Source: Gammaproteobacteria bacterium
GTDB lineage: Bacteria; Pseudomonadota; Gammaproteobacteria; JASBUN01
NCBI GenBank assembly: GCA_030147845.1
Contig: JASBUN010000061.1
Span: 1 to 64,000, forward strand
Reading direction: 5' to 3'
DNA: 64,000 bases
Both the position numbers and the translations under genes were made by a program. Under the pieces are notes generated by a model. It searched no databases, was not told the DNA's origin, and worked only from the letters and a program-made list of their open reading frames with translations. This document shows positions 35,383 through 46,324 of this stretch, one piece after another (the first letter of the stretch is position 1; every line of letters starts with the position of its first letter).

Positions 35383-35940
35383 GTGAGCAGGCAGTCCGGA
35401 TTGAAGTCTAGGCCAAGCACGCCTACGTCGCGCACAGCAACTACGCTGCGTTTTGCGGTGCTAGCTTGGCTTGCCGTGAATTTGTCGGCTTGCGGCTTCC
35501 ATCTGCGCGGCTCCGTGCATTTGCCGCCGGACATGCACAAGACTTATATCGATGGCTACGGCGCTAGCCCGCTGGTACGCGCGCTGCAGCGGGAATTGCG
35601 CGACGCGGGAGCGACGGTGGCCGGCGCGCCGAACGATGCCAGTGCGATCATACATGTGCAGAACCTAACCGATCAGCGCCGCGTGCTGTCGGTGGATGTC
35701 AATGGTCAAGTGCAGGAATATGAAGTGAGCCTGGTGGTCCACTATTCCGTGACGCGGGCGAATGGCACCACCCTGGCGGCTAATCAACGCCTGGTAGCGG
35801 TGCGCGACTATCGTTTTGACCCCACCGACATCATCGGTAAGGCGGGTGAGGACGAGTTGCTGCGTAAGGAGATGGCGCAGGACTTGGCCCGCACCATGTT
35901 GCGCCGCCTTGAATATTCGTCTTTGCAGGGCGGCGGTTGA
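35383..35940 (+). CDS. lptE: LPS-assembly lipoprotein LptE (GTG start; TTG at 35377 is an alternative)
   Basis: Lipobox LSAC followed by GFHLRGSVHLP; between leuS and holA. Confidence 0.92.
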   Translation: MSRQSGLKSRPSTPTSRTATTLRFAVLAWLAVNLSACGFHLRGSVHLPPDMHKTYIDGYGASPLVRALQRELRDAGATVAGAPNDASAIIHVQNLTDQRRVLSVDVNGQVQEYEVSLVVHYSVTRANGTTLAANQRLVAVRDYRFDPTDIIGKAGEDELLRKEMAQDLARTMLRRLEYSSLQGGG

Positions 35941-35948
35941 GCCGGTTC

Positions 35949-36974
35949 ATGCAGCTTAGAGCGGAACAATTGGAATCCCACTTGGCCAAAGGACTGGCGC
36001 CAATTTACGTCATTAGCGGCGACGAGCCGCTGCAGATCCAAGAATTGGGAGACGCTATCCGGGCCCGCTCGCGTAGCGAAGGCTTTACCGAACGCGAAGT
36101 TTTGAACGTTGAACGTGGCTTCGACTGGAATCAATTGCGTGATTGCGCCAACAATCTTTCTTTGTTTGCCGAGCGCCGTCTGCTCGAAGTGCGCATGGCT
36201 GCCAAGCCCGGCGATGACGGTGCGCGCGCGCTCGCCGAGTATGCGGCCCATCCTCCCGCGGACACGGCGCTGTTGTTGACCTGCGCGAAACTCGATAAGA
36301 ACACCACCGCGCGCGCCAAGTGGTTTCAAGCGTTGGCAAAAATCGGCGTCGTGATTCAGGTTTGGCCGGTTGGTGAGCGCGAATTGCCGGGGTGGATACA
36401 GCGGCGTATGCGCGCACGAGGTTTGCAGCCCTCGAGTGACGCCGTGGCGATGCTGGCCGATCGCGTCGAGGGCAATTTGCTGGCGGCCGCGCAAGAGATC
36501 GAAAAATTGGCGTTGCTACACACTGCCGGGCGCATCGATGTCGAGTCTATCGCCGCGGCGGTGGCCGATAGTGCGCGGTTCAACGTCTTCGGCCTGGTCG
36601 ATAGCGCGCTGGCCGGCAAATCGGAGCGTTGCGCACGCATGCTCGGCGGCCTGCGCGCTGAAGGGGTGGCGCCGGTGCTGCTGTGTTGGGCTTTGACGCG
36701 CGAAGTGCGCACGCTGACAGGGATGGCGGCGGATATCGCGAAGGGGCAGCGCGCCGACGCCGTGCTGACTCGGAATCGTGTTTGGGATCGCCGTAAACCT
36801 TTGATAAATCATGCGCTTAGACATAGGCCTGTCGATGAGTGGTATGACCTGCTGCGACGCTGCGCACACACCGAGCGCGTGATCAAAGGGGCGGCGGTAG
36901 GAAAGCCGTGGGATGAACTGTTACAATTGACCCTTATGTTATCGGGGCTCAACCCCATGGCCCGCTCGGCCTGA
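35949..36974 (+). CDS. holA: DNA polymerase III subunit delta
   Basis: [38 protein letters not shown]; position after lptE. Confidence 0.93.
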   Translation: MQLRAEQLESHLAKGLAPIYVISGDEPLQIQELGDAIRARSRSEGFTEREVLNVERGFDWNQLRDCANNLSLFAERRLLEVRMAAKPGDDGARALAEYAAHPPADTALLLTCAKLDKNTTARAKWFQALAKIGVVIQVWPVGERELPGWIQRRMRARGLQPSSDAVAMLADRVEGNLLAAAQEIEKLALLHTAGRIDVESIAAAVADSARFNVFGLVDSALAGKSERCARMLGGLRAEGVAPVLLCWALTREVRTLTGMAADIAKGQRADAVLTRNRVWDRRKPLINHALRHRPVDEWYDLLRRCAHTERVIKGAAVGKPWDELLQLTLMLSGLNPMARSA

Positions 36975-37029
36975 GGCGTGCGCCGAGGCCACCAATTGCT
37001 TCCGCTGGAACCCGGCATGCGCGATCGAA

Positions 37030-38313
37030 ATGAGTGCGAATCCTGAAGTCATTCAACTAGATGTCCCGACCTACATGGCCGATGTGGGGCGCCGTGCGCG
37101 GCGCGCCGCGCGTGCTATGGGCCGCGCCGAAAGCGCCGCCAAGGATGCCGCATTATTGGCCATTGCCGCGGCGATCGAGGAAGACACCGAGCGGCTGTGC
37201 GCAGCCAACCGCGAGGATGTCGCGGCGGCCACCCAGCGCGGGTTAAGCGCCGCGCTGCTGGATCGGCTCGAACTCACGGCGACGCGGATTGCGGCGATGG
37301 CCGAGGGGTTACGCCACGTCGCCGGGCTAAGCGACCCTATCGGTTCGATTTCCGATCTGCAGTATCGCCCGTCAGGCATCCAGGTCGGGCGGATGCGCGT
37401 GCCGCTGGGCGTGATTGGTATCATCTACGAATCGCGGCCCAATGTAACCGCGGATGCGGCCGGACTTTGTCTCAAGGCCGGCAATGCCGCGATCCTGCGC
37501 GGCGGATCCGAAGCTATGCGTTCCAATCAGGCCATCGCCGCATGTATTCAGCGTGGCTTAGAGTACGCCGGCCTGCCGCGCGACGCCGTGCAGGTCGTGG
37601 CAACCACGGATCGTGAGGCGGTCGGCCTGTTGATTACCATGCCCGAATATGTCGACGTCATCGTGCCGCGTGGCGGTAAGGGTTTGATCGAGCGCATCAG
37701 CCGCGATGCGCGCGTCCCGGTGATTAAACACTTGGATGGCGTCTGTCATGTCTACATTGATGATCAAGCCGACCGTGACAAAGCGTTGCGGGTGGCCTTC
37801 AATGCCAAGACACAGCGTTACGGCACCTGCAATACCATGGAGACGCTATTGGTTGCCGAAGGCATCGCCGCGCAAGTGCTGCCGGAGTTGGGACATATGT
37901 TCGCCGACGCCGGTGTCGAATTGCGCGGCTGTGAGCGTACGCGCGCCATCATTACCGGCGCCTTGGTGGCCACGGAGGCCGATTGGACGGCCGAATACCT
38001 GGCGCCGGTGTTGTCGATACGTGTGGTAAAGGATATTGACCAGGCGATGGACCATATCGCGCAGTACGGCTCACACCATACCGACGCGATATTGACCGAG
38101 AACTACGCTCGGGCGCGGCGTTTTTTACGCGAGGTGGATTCCAGCTCGGTGATGGTGAATGCGTCGACGCGCTTTGCCGATGGCTTCGAATACGGGCTGG
38201 GAGCGGAGATCGGCATCAGCACTGACAAGTTACACGCGCGTGGGCCGGTCGGGCTGGAGGGTCTGACTACGCAGAAGTTCGTGGTGCTCGGCGATGGCCA
38301 AATCCGCAGTTGA
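37030..38313 (+). CDS. proA: Gamma-glutamyl phosphate reductase
   Basis: [41 protein letters not shown]. Confidence 0.98.
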   Translation: MSANPEVIQLDVPTYMADVGRRARRAARAMGRAESAAKDAALLAIAAAIEEDTERLCAANREDVAAATQRGLSAALLDRLELTATRIAAMAEGLRHVAGLSDPIGSISDLQYRPSGIQVGRMRVPLGVIGIIYESRPNVTADAAGLCLKAGNAAILRGGSEAMRSNQAIAACIQRGLEYAGLPRDAVQVVATTDREAVGLLITMPEYVDVIVPRGGKGLIERISRDARVPVIKHLDGVCHVYIDDQADRDKALRVAFNAKTQRYGTCNTMETLLVAEGIAAQVLPELGHMFADAGVELRGCERTRAIITGALVATEADWTAEYLAPVLSIRVVKDIDQAMDHIAQYGSHHTDAILTENYARARRFLREVDSSSVMVNASTRFADGFEYGLGAEIGISTDKLHARGPVGLEGLTTQKFVVLGDGQIRS

Positions 38314-38428
38314 TGATCGTCTACTCGCCGGATTTGGCTTGGCCGCAGACCGTCGGTGAATCGGTCATCCATTCTCACACCTCGCTGCGAGCAGACGCCA
38401 TCCGTGCAGTTCGGTGGCCTAGGTAGTT

Positions 38429-39070
38429 ATGCTGGGAATCTTCGGCGGCACTTTTGACCCCATCCATTTCGGCCATCTTCGGCCGGCGCTGGAATTACTG
38501 CAGACGCTACCGCTTGATCAGATCGCCTGGGTTCCGTGCCGCCAGCCGCCGCACCGGGAGCAGCCGGTGGCGTCCGCGGATACCCGTTTGCGCATGTTGC
38601 AGGCGGCCGTCGACGGCGTGGCTGGATTCGAGATCGACCGCCGTGAGTTGCATCGCGCAGGGCCGTCTTACATGGTCGATACGCTGCGTTCGTTGCGCGC
38701 CGAGGCCGAGCAGCGCCGCTTGTGCCTGCTGTTGGGTATGGACGCATTTCGCGGACTTGCCGCATGGCATGAATGGCGCACGATCACCGAACTCGCGCAC
38801 GTGGTGGTGGCGGAACGCCCCGGTTGGCAGCGCCCTGCGGCTGGAGAGCTGGGCGCCCTGATCAACGCATGTGCTACTCGTTCGGTTGATGATCTCCATC
38901 GAAAGCACGCCGGATGCATCCTGTTTCAGCCAGTTACACAACTGGAAATATCAGCCACCGCGATTCGATCGCTGGCCCAGGCCGGGAAAAGCGTCCGTTA
39001 CCTGGTGCCCGACGGTGTGCGCGATATTATTGAACACGAAAGGGTCTACGCGCCGCCTAAGGGCGCGTAG
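38429..39070 (+). CDS. nadD: Nicotinate-nucleotide adenylyltransferase
   Basis: MLGIFGGTFDPIHFGHLRPALELLQ. Confidence 0.97.
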   Translation: MLGIFGGTFDPIHFGHLRPALELLQTLPLDQIAWVPCRQPPHREQPVASADTRLRMLQAAVDGVAGFEIDRRELHRAGPSYMVDTLRSLRAEAEQRRLCLLLGMDAFRGLAAWHEWRTITELAHVVVAERPGWQRPAAGELGALINACATRSVDDLHRKHAGCILFQPVTQLEISATAIRSLAQAGKSVRYLVPDGVRDIIEHERVYAPPKGA

Positions 39071-39145
39071 CCTGTGAACACACGGACCTGGGGCGGCGCA
39101 TAGGCGTGCCGCGGAACGTGATAACAGTGGGTGATAGGTAGGGGC

Positions 39146-39499
39146 ATGCAGGCGGAAGAATTACTCAAACACGTGACGAATGCGCTAGCGGATATGAAAG
39201 CGGTGGACGCCAGAGTTCTTGATGTGCGTGGACACTCGTCGTTCACCGATATCATGGTGGTCGCCAGCGGCACATCCAGCCGGCATGTAAAGGGTATTGC
39301 GGATGCGGTGATACAGAGGGCCAAGGCCAATGGTGTTACGCCGCTCGGTACCGAAGGCGAAAGTGCGGCCGAGTGGATTTTGGTGGATCTTGGAGATGTT
39401 GTCGTGCACGTGATGCAAGCGCAGGTGCGCGCCTTCTACAACTTGGAAAAATTATGGCATCGCAGCGATTCCAAGGCGCATGAACAGGGTGTGAACTGA
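39146..39499 (+). CDS. rsfS: Ribosome silencing factor RsfS
   Basis: DARVLDVRGHSSFTDIMVVASGTSSRHVKGIADAV...EWILVDLGDVVVHVMQ. Confidence 0.96.
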   Translation: MQAEELLKHVTNALADMKAVDARVLDVRGHSSFTDIMVVASGTSSRHVKGIADAVIQRAKANGVTPLGTEGESAAEWILVDLGDVVVHVMQAQVRAFYNLEKLWHRSDSKAHEQGVN

Positions 39500-39538
39500 G
39501 ACCATGACGTTGAAACCTCGACGGTTTTTCGCGCGGCC

Positions 39539-40006
39539 ATGCGCATTCATCTGATCGCCATTGGCAATCGGATGCCGGCGTGGGTAACGCAGGGTTACAC
39601 GGAGTACGCCTTGCGCTTACCACCGGAATGCGCGCTGCAATTGACCGAAATCGCGGCGTCGAAGCGGACCAAAAACGCCGATTTGCGCCGTATCGCGCGT
39701 AGCGAAGGTAATAAGTTGCTGGCGGCGGTGCCGAAGGGCGCGCGAATTTGGGCGTTGGACAGTCAAGGCAGTGCTTGGACGACAGAACAATTGGGTGAGC
39801 AAATGCGTGCGTGGTTGCAGGACGGCCGCGACCTTGCTCTGTTGGTCGGTGGCCCGGAGGGTCTGGACGCCGAGTGTAAATCGCACGCCGAACGTCATTG
39901 GTCGTTGTCGCCACTGACCCTGCCGCATCCGTTGGTGCGAGTCATGGTGGCGGAGCAACTCTATCGAACCTGGAGCCTGCTCAATGGGCATCCTTATCAT
40001 CGCTGA
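39539..40006 (+). CDS. rlmH: 23S rRNA pseudouridine1915 N3-methyltransferase
   Basis: [23 protein letters not shown]...LLVGGPEGL...[26 protein letters not shown]. Confidence 0.97.
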   Translation: MRIHLIAIGNRMPAWVTQGYTEYALRLPPECALQLTEIAASKRTKNADLRRIARSEGNKLLAAVPKGARIWALDSQGSAWTTEQLGEQMRAWLQDGRDLALLVGGPEGLDAECKSHAERHWSLSPLTLPHPLVRVMVAEQLYRTWSLLNGHPYHR

Positions 40007-40018
40007 GCTTGTGCAGCT

Positions 40019-40639
40019 ATGACCCGGCAGGCAGGTGCCGATGCGTGCGCCGGCGAAGAGCCGGAGCTTTATTTGGCCTCGGCATCACCGCGCCGTCGTC
40101 AGTTGCTCGAACAAATTGGTATCCGCTTTGCGCTATTGCCGGTCAACGTGCCTGAGGTTGTGGCCACCGGCGAGTCCGCGGAAAGCTATGTTCTACGCGT
40201 CGCGCTCGATAAGGCGAGGACCGGTTGGCATTGCCGGCAACGTCGATTGGAGCGCCCGGTGCTGGGCGCCGATACCGAAGTGGTGCTTGACGGTCAGGTC
40301 ATGGGTAAGCCCGCTGATGAGCCGGACGCCATGGCAATGCTGGCGCGCTTGTCGGGCCGCAGCCACCAAGTGCTGAGCGCCGTCGCTGTGGTCGATGGTG
40401 CCCGCGAACGACGCATACTGGTGCGTAGTGTTGTGTCGTTCAGAAGCACCACGGAGCGTGAACGTCGGGCCTATTGCCGTTCCGGCGAACCGCTTGGCAA
40501 GGCCGGCGGCTATGCTGTTCAAGGCGCCGCGGCGACGTTTATTTGCCGACTGGAAGGCAGTTTTTCGGCTGTTATGGGACTACCTTTGTTCGAAACCGCC
40601 GAATTGCTCGGTAAGTTTAATATCCATGTGTTTAAATGA
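40019..40639 (+). CDS. maf: Maf-family nucleotide pyrophosphatase
   Basis: LYLASASPRRRQLLEQIGIRF...VLGADTEVVLDGQVMGKP...GGYAVQGAAATFI. Confidence 0.96.
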   Translation: MTRQAGADACAGEEPELYLASASPRRRQLLEQIGIRFALLPVNVPEVVATGESAESYVLRVALDKARTGWHCRQRRLERPVLGADTEVVLDGQVMGKPADEPDAMAMLARLSGRSHQVLSAVAVVDGARERRILVRSVVSFRSTTERERRAYCRSGEPLGKAGGYAVQGAAATFICRLEGSFSAVMGLPLFETAELLGKFNIHVFK

Positions 40640-40681
40640 CCCGTACATGTTCTGTGTCACGCAGCGGACTCGAACCAACCT

Positions 40682-42145
40682 ATGAGCGAAGAGATACTGA
40701 TCAATGTCACGCCTCGGGAGACGCGCGTCGCCATGGTCGAAAATGGCGTACTGCAAGAGGTGTTTATTGAGCGCACCAGCCGTTATGGCTTAGTCGGTAA
40801 TATTTACAAGGGGCGCGTGTGTCGGGTGTTGCCGGGCATGCAGGCGGCGTTCGTTGACATCGGCCTGGAGCGTGCCGCGTTCCTGCACGCCTCCGATGTT
40901 TCCAGTCTGTCAGAGGAAGAACCCAACGGCGCGCCGCGGCGCAACGACAATATCACCGAGCTGCTGCGCGAAGGCCAGGAAGTGTTGGTGCAAGTGGTCA
41001 AGGACCCATTGGGTACCAAGGGTGCTCGGCTGACGACGCATATTACCATTCCGTCGCGGTATTTGGTGCTGCTGCCGGCTGAAACCACGGTCGGTGTGTC
41101 GACCAAGATCGAAGACGAAGCGGAGCGACAGCGGCTAAAGGACATTGTGGCTGCGTTTGAGTCCGGCAGCGGCGGTTATATCGTGCGCACCGTGGCCGAA
41201 GGTGCGGACCACGATGCACTGGTCGCGGACCGCTATTTTCTTGATAAGCTTTGGACCTCGGTCAGCGAGCGCGCAACCTCGGTTACGCCCGGGACGGTGG
41301 TGCATGAAGACTTGCGCCTGGCGCTGCGTACATTGCGTGACTTGGTCGGCGATGAAGTCGAGAAGGTGCGCGTCGATTCACGCGAGACCTACCAGAAACT
41401 GCTCGAATTCTCGGCCGAATTTGTCCCGCATATGTGCGATCTCCTGGAGTATTATCCCGGCGAGCGGCCGATTTTCGATCTGTACGGGGTTGAGGACGAA
41501 ATTCAAAAGGCACTCGATCGTAAGGTGCAATTGAAGTCCGGCGGTCATGTCATCATCGATCAGACCGAGGCTATGACGACGGTCGACGTCAACACCGGCG
41601 CCTACGTTGGCCATCGCACACTCGAGGAAACTATATTCAAGACGAATTTGGAGGCGGCGCAAGCGATCGCGCGTCAACTCCGTTTGCGCAACCTGGGCGG
41701 AATTATCATCATTGACTTCATTGATATGTCCATGGAAGAACATAAACGGCAGGTGCTGCGTGCTTTGGAGAAGAGCCTCGAACGCGATCACGCCAAAAGC
41801 CATATCACCGAGGTATCGTCGCTCGGGCTGGTCGAGATGACGCGCAAACGTACCCGCGAGAGTTTGGAGCATATATTGTGCGAATCCTGCCCGACCTGCG
41901 CGGGCCGTGGTTCGCTAAAGACCGCCGAAACCGTTTGCTATGAGATGTTCCGCGAAATCATTCGTGAGGCGCGGCAATACGACGCCAAGCAGTTGTTGGT
42001 GTTGGCTTCGCAGGACGTAGTTGATCTGCTCTTGGATGAGGAGTCGGCTAGTTTGGCCGAGCTGGAAGCGTTTGTTGGCGTGCCGATTAAATTTCAGGTC
42101 GAGGCGCTTTATACCCAAGAGCAATTTGACGTGGTTTTAATGTAG
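40682..42145 (+). CDS. rng: Ribonuclease G
   Basis: 487 aa; MSEEILINVTPRETRVAMVENGVLQEVFIER; GGHVIIDQTEAMTTVDVNTGAYVG. Confidence 0.98.
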   Translation: MSEEILINVTPRETRVAMVENGVLQEVFIERTSRYGLVGNIYKGRVCRVLPGMQAAFVDIGLERAAFLHASDVSSLSEEEPNGAPRRNDNITELLREGQEVLVQVVKDPLGTKGARLTTHITIPSRYLVLLPAETTVGVSTKIEDEAERQRLKDIVAAFESGSGGYIVRTVAEGADHDALVADRYFLDKLWTSVSERATSVTPGTVVHEDLRLALRTLRDLVGDEVEKVRVDSRETYQKLLEFSAEFVPHMCDLLEYYPGERPIFDLYGVEDEIQKALDRKVQLKSGGHVIIDQTEAMTTVDVNTGAYVGHRTLEETIFKTNLEAAQAIARQLRLRNLGGIIIIDFIDMSMEEHKRQVLRALEKSLERDHAKSHITEVSSLGLVEMTRKRTRESLEHILCESCPTCAGRGSLKTAETVCYEMFREIIREARQYDAKQLLVLASQDVVDLLLDEESASLAELEAFVGVPIKFQVEALYTQEQFDVVLM

Positions 42146-42390
42146 TCGTATGCCGCGTCGTGATCGCATGTACGGTATATTGCCCGCCTGGATATTCGAA
42201 ACGGTATGAGGATCACTCGTCGTCTCGACGGCCCCGCCGAATCGTCCCGCACCACTCATTGCGCGCGTCAAGGCCGTATGACCAAACGAACAGGCTTTAT
42301 CCCGGCGGCTCATTACGCTGGCTTGGCTGGCCGCGTTTCCGGCACAGAGTAGCCAACATATCCAACTAGTATCATTCCATCGGCCGCTAC

Positions 42391-45300
42391 ATGTCCTCTA
42401 CCAGAAAGTTACATCATCGCGTATTGCATCTCAGCTGGATGCTGTTTGCCGGCGGTGTGATTTTGATCGCCTTGGCGCTTGCCGTGGCGCGAATGTTATT
42501 GCCCGCGATTACCGATTATCGCGCCGATATCGAGCAGTTGCTCAGTGCGCAACTCGGGCGCACGGTGCATGTCGACCGAGTGCAGGGCGCGTGGCGTGGC
42601 CTACACCCCGAGATCAAATTGTCGAATATTTCGGTGCTGGATCGTGATGGCAAGCGCACCTGGCTACAGCTTGGGCAGGTGCGAGCATCGCTGGACGTAT
42701 TTGACAGCCTGGCGAATTGGCGTCTGGACGTCGGCCATCTCGATGTGGTCGGCCTCAAGGTCGACGTCGAGCGTCATGCCGACGGTAGCTATAGTGTTGG
42801 CGGAACGCCAAGCCTGCGCGACGGGAATGATGCACGCGAGCGACAAAAGCTGCTGGATTGGTTGGTCGCACGCGAACAAATACGCATCGAACGCAGTGAC
42901 ATTCGTTGGAAAGATGCACGCTTGAGCCGCGAGCCGCTACATTTCGACGGTGTCGATCTGAGCATGGATAATATTGGCGGAACATATCGCTTCGACGGCA
43001 CGGCGCAGCTTGCCAACCAGGGCGGTCGACGCCTCGCATTTATTCTCGATATTGGTGTGGCCGGGCGCGCGGCACATTTGCGCAACCGTATCTACCTCGA
43101 AGGTAGTCTTCAGCTGGGGCCGTGGCTGGACGGCACCATCTGGTCGCACACCGCGGTCAATGATGGCGAGTTGAATTTCAAGCTTTGGGCGCAAGGCGGT
43201 ACGCGCGCGCAGCGCGTCGTGGCAGACGTGGATATTCGGCATCTACGCTGGCGTCACGCGATGGTGACACGTGACAACGATGAGCCGCCGACGGTGTCCA
43301 GCTTTGGACTGCAGCGATTGAGTACACGTTTATTCTGGCAACGTAACACGCATGGCTGGCAGGCGAATTTGCGTCGTCTGCGCGTCGGCCGCGATGGCAA
43401 GCAGTGGCCTGTGTCGAACGCCCAATTGCGCTATGGCCGCAGTAACGATGGCGCCGAGCGACGCATTGAAGGACGTGTCGGTTTTGTACGAATCCAGGAT
43501 CTGCGCACCGCCTTACTGTCGATCGCCGGGGTGGATCAACGCAGCCGGTCGATGCTCGCCGGACTGGCGCCGCGCGGCGATGTGCGTGATTTGGTCTTCC
43601 GCGTAGATTCGAGGGCGGGCCGTGCTACCAAAGCCTACTTGGCAGCGAAGTTCGCGGACTTGGGTATCGACACCTGGGAAGGACTACCGGGCGCATCGGG
43701 TTTGGACGGCGAGCTGGTGATGGATCAGGATCACGGTTTCGCGCGGCTCGATAGCCACGCGGCAACGGCGACGGTCTCGAGTTTATTCAACCAACCGCTT
43801 GCGGCCGATCAGTTGAGTGGCGACATTTATTGGCGCCGCCAAGCTGATGATTGGCGCGTTAGTGGTGTTTCCATGCAGGTGCGAAACGCCGATATCCATG
43901 CGCACGGAAAATTTGTTTTGGACGTTCCCCGCAATGACGCGTCGCCGTTCCTCGATCTGCAGGCGTCCTATGCCGACGGTGACGCCGCGAGCGCGCGACG
44001 TTACCTGCCGCGCAAGATTCTGCCGCCCAAGGTGACTGAGTGGCTCGATCGGTCGCTGGTCGGCGGTAAAATCCCGTCCGGCCAGCTGATGTTCTTCGGC
44101 CGCTTGTCCGATTTCCCGTTCGATCATGGCGAAGGCGTCTTCGAGACCCGATTCGGGCTCGAAGACGGCTCCCTGGACTACCAACCGGGTTGGCCACGGG
44201 CGAAACATTTGGCGGCTGAGATCACTTTCCGAGATCGTTCCATGTTTGCGCAGGTGGAATCCGGCCGGATGCTCGGTCTCGACGTCAAGGCATCGTCTGT
44301 GACTATTGCCGATTTGAGCGACCAGGGTACGGTTGCCATCGCCGCTAGAGCAGCCGGTCCGGCAGGCGACATGCTAAGGCTGTTGGCGGCCGATGCCCAT
44401 ACGCGCGCTCACGCAGAGACCTTGTCCCGGGTGACCGCGCGCGGCGCGGCGACGGCCGTGGTTGATATCGCTATTCCCCTGACGCATGAGCCCAATCGAG
44501 TCTCCGGTCGGGTGCGCTTCGCCGGTGCCGGATTCAAAACCGCCGATCCGCGCGCGTCGTTGAGCGACATACACGGGCGACTCGGTTTCAAGGCGGATGA
44601 TAACCGCATTCTGGTGACGGCGAAGGCATTGCGCGTCAAGTACCTAGGCCGACCGGCGATCATCGATATCAGTTCGAATCCGACCGCTTCCGGTGGCAAC
44701 GTTCAGTTGCGCCTGCAAACGCGCATGGCGCCGCAGCTCTTGCTGGCTGCGCACGGCGGCGCAATCGACGGTTTCGTCAACGGACAAACCGATTGGACGG
44801 TCAAACTCGGGATGGAATATGCAGCGGGCAGCCCGAGTTACGCCATTGATCTGAATGTCGAAAGCCAGATGCAGGGCGTCGACATCAATTTGCCCGGCAA
44901 CTGGCGCAAGCCGGCCGCACAGAAGCGCACCTTTGAGCTGACAACGCGCTTTTCGCCGGCGGGCATGGCGCCCGTACGGATCCAGTATGGCCGCCTCGCT
45001 CAGGCCTTGTTGCAAATTGACAGCGGTACCTTTCAGCGCGGCGAATTGCGTTTAGGGGGAGGGTCGGCCCAGTTGCCGGCGCAGGCGGGGCTTTACGTTG
45101 CCGGTCACGTGCCGGACTTCTCGCTGTCGCATTGGGAGCTCTGGTATCGGGCGCTAAAGAGTCATGATCGAGCGCCTGCGGTGGCAGCCCCCGCGATCCT
45201 CGGCGCCGATATCAAAATCGATCGTCTTGAGCTGTTTGACCATGAGTTTCACGATGCGCAGTTGCACGTGGAACGCGCACCGAATTCGTGGCAAGCGCAG

Positions 45301-46245
45301 GTCGAAAGCCGCGAAGTGGCGGGAAAAATCACTATTCCAGTGCAGTTCGATAGCAGCACCCCCTTGGTTATGGATCTTGCCTACCTGCGCTTGGTATCAC
45401 CCACACACGAACATCCGGAGTTGATTCCGAGTCCACGCGAGTTGCCGTCGTTACAAATTACCAGCAAGGTGTTTTCCTATGATCGACGTGCTTTTGGGCA
45501 GCTGAATCTGCGCGCGCGCAGGTTTCCCGATGGCCTACGGTTCGAACAAGTACGGCTTCATTCACCGTATCTAGAGGTTGATGCGGCCGGCTCGTGGACG
45601 AGTATCCGCGGCCAAGAGGCGTCGCAGTTTTTCATCAAGGTCAATAGCAAAAATGTCGGCGACGCGCTCCGCCGCATGGGTTACGACGGCACGTTTGACA
45701 GCGGGCAGGGTGTGGGCCAAATCGACGCCGAATGGCAAGGACCGCCCAGCGCGTTTAACCTCGCGCACGTCAATGGCAACCTGACGCTGACGATCCGTAA
45801 AGGCAGGTTGCTGAACGTGGATCCGGGAGGCGGCCGCGTATTTGGTCTGCTTAGTCTGCAGGCCTTACCACGTAGGTTGTCGCTGGATTTTAGCGATCTA
45901 TTCGGTCGAGGTTTCGCCTTCGATCGCATTGCAGGACATTTTGCGGTGTCGGACGGCGATGCTTATACCAACGATTTATACATGTCGGGACCGGCCGCGC
46001 GCGTTGAAGTTTCCGGGCGCGTCGGCCTGGCCGCGCGGGACTATGACGAAAGCGTGGTTGTGACGCCCAAATTGACTTCCAGTCTGCCGCTGGTTGGCGG
46101 TCTGGCAGGCGGCCCCGGGGTGGGATTGGGTTTGTGGGTGGCGCAGCGCGTGCTCGGCAATAAGATCGATCAGCTATCCCGCTCCTACTATACCGTCACC
46201 GGTAGTTGGGATGCGCCTAAGGTGGAGCGCACCGATGAGCCCTAA
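42391..46245 (+). CDS. yhdP: AsmA-like family protein YhdP (TIGR02099-type)
   Basis: 1284 aa with N-terminal TM; C-terminal GRVFGLLSLQALPRRLSLDFSDLFGRGFAFDRIAGHFAVSDGDAYTNDL; rng-yhdP-nit-tldD context. Confidence 0.9.
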   Translation: MSSTRKLHHRVLHLSWMLFAGGVILIALALAVARMLLPAITDYRADIEQLLSAQLGRTVHVDRVQGAWRGLHPEIKLSNISVLDRDGKRTWLQLGQVRASLDVFDSLANWRLDVGHLDVVGLKVDVERHADGSYSVGGTPSLRDGNDARERQKLLDWLVAREQIRIERSDIRWKDARLSREPLHFDGVDLSMDNIGGTYRFDGTAQLANQGGRRLAFILDIGVAGRAAHLRNRIYLEGSLQLGPWLDGTIWSHTAVNDGELNFKLWAQGGTRAQRVVADVDIRHLRWRHAMVTRDNDEPPTVSSFGLQRLSTRLFWQRNTHGWQANLRRLRVGRDGKQWPVSNAQLRYGRSNDGAERRIEGRVGFVRIQDLRTALLSIAGVDQRSRSMLAGLAPRGDVRDLVFRVDSRAGRATKAYLAAKFADLGIDTWEGLPGASGLDGELVMDQDHGFARLDSHAATATVSSLFNQPLAADQLSGDIYWRRQADDWRVSGVSMQVRNADIHAHGKFVLDVPRNDASPFLDLQASYADGDAASARRYLPRKILPPKVTEWLDRSLVGGKIPSGQLMFFGRLSDFPFDHGEGVFETRFGLEDGSLDYQPGWPRAKHLAAEITFRDRSMFAQVESGRMLGLDVKASSVTIADLSDQGTVAIAARAAGPAGDMLRLLAADAHTRAHAETLSRVTARGAATAVVDIAIPLTHEPNRVSGRVRFAGAGFKTADPRASLSDIHGRLGFKADDNRILVTAKALRVKYLGRPAIIDISSNPTASGGNVQLRLQTRMAPQLLLAAHGGAIDGFVNGQTDWTVKLGMEYAAGSPSYAIDLNVESQMQGVDINLPGNWRKPAAQKRTFELTTRFSPAGMAPVRIQYGRLAQALLQIDSGTFQRGELRLGGGSAQLPAQAGLYVAGHVPDFSLSHWELWYRALKSHDRAPAVAAPAILGADIKIDRLELFDHEFHDAQLHVERAPNSWQAQVESREVAGKITIPVQFDSSTPLVMDLAYLRLVSPTHEHPELIPSPRELPSLQITSKVFSYDRRAFGQLNLRARRFPDGLRFEQVRLHSPYLEVDAAGSWTSIRGQEASQFFIKVNSKNVGDALRRMGYDGTFDSGQGVGQIDAEWQGPPSAFNLAHVNGNLTLTIRKGRLLNVDPGGGRVFGLLSLQALPRRLSLDFSDLFGRGFAFDRIAGHFAVSDGDAYTNDLYMSGPAARVEVSGRVGLAARDYDESVVVTPKLTSSLPLVGGLAGGPGVGLGLWVAQRVLGNKIDQLSRSYYTVTGSWDAPKVERTDEP

Positions 46246-46324
46246 AGGTACGCTAATGTTGGCGCCGGAAAACGCTCGTCCGAGTCGGCGTGCCGCTATT
46301 GCGGATATGCTATTCTGCTAATCC

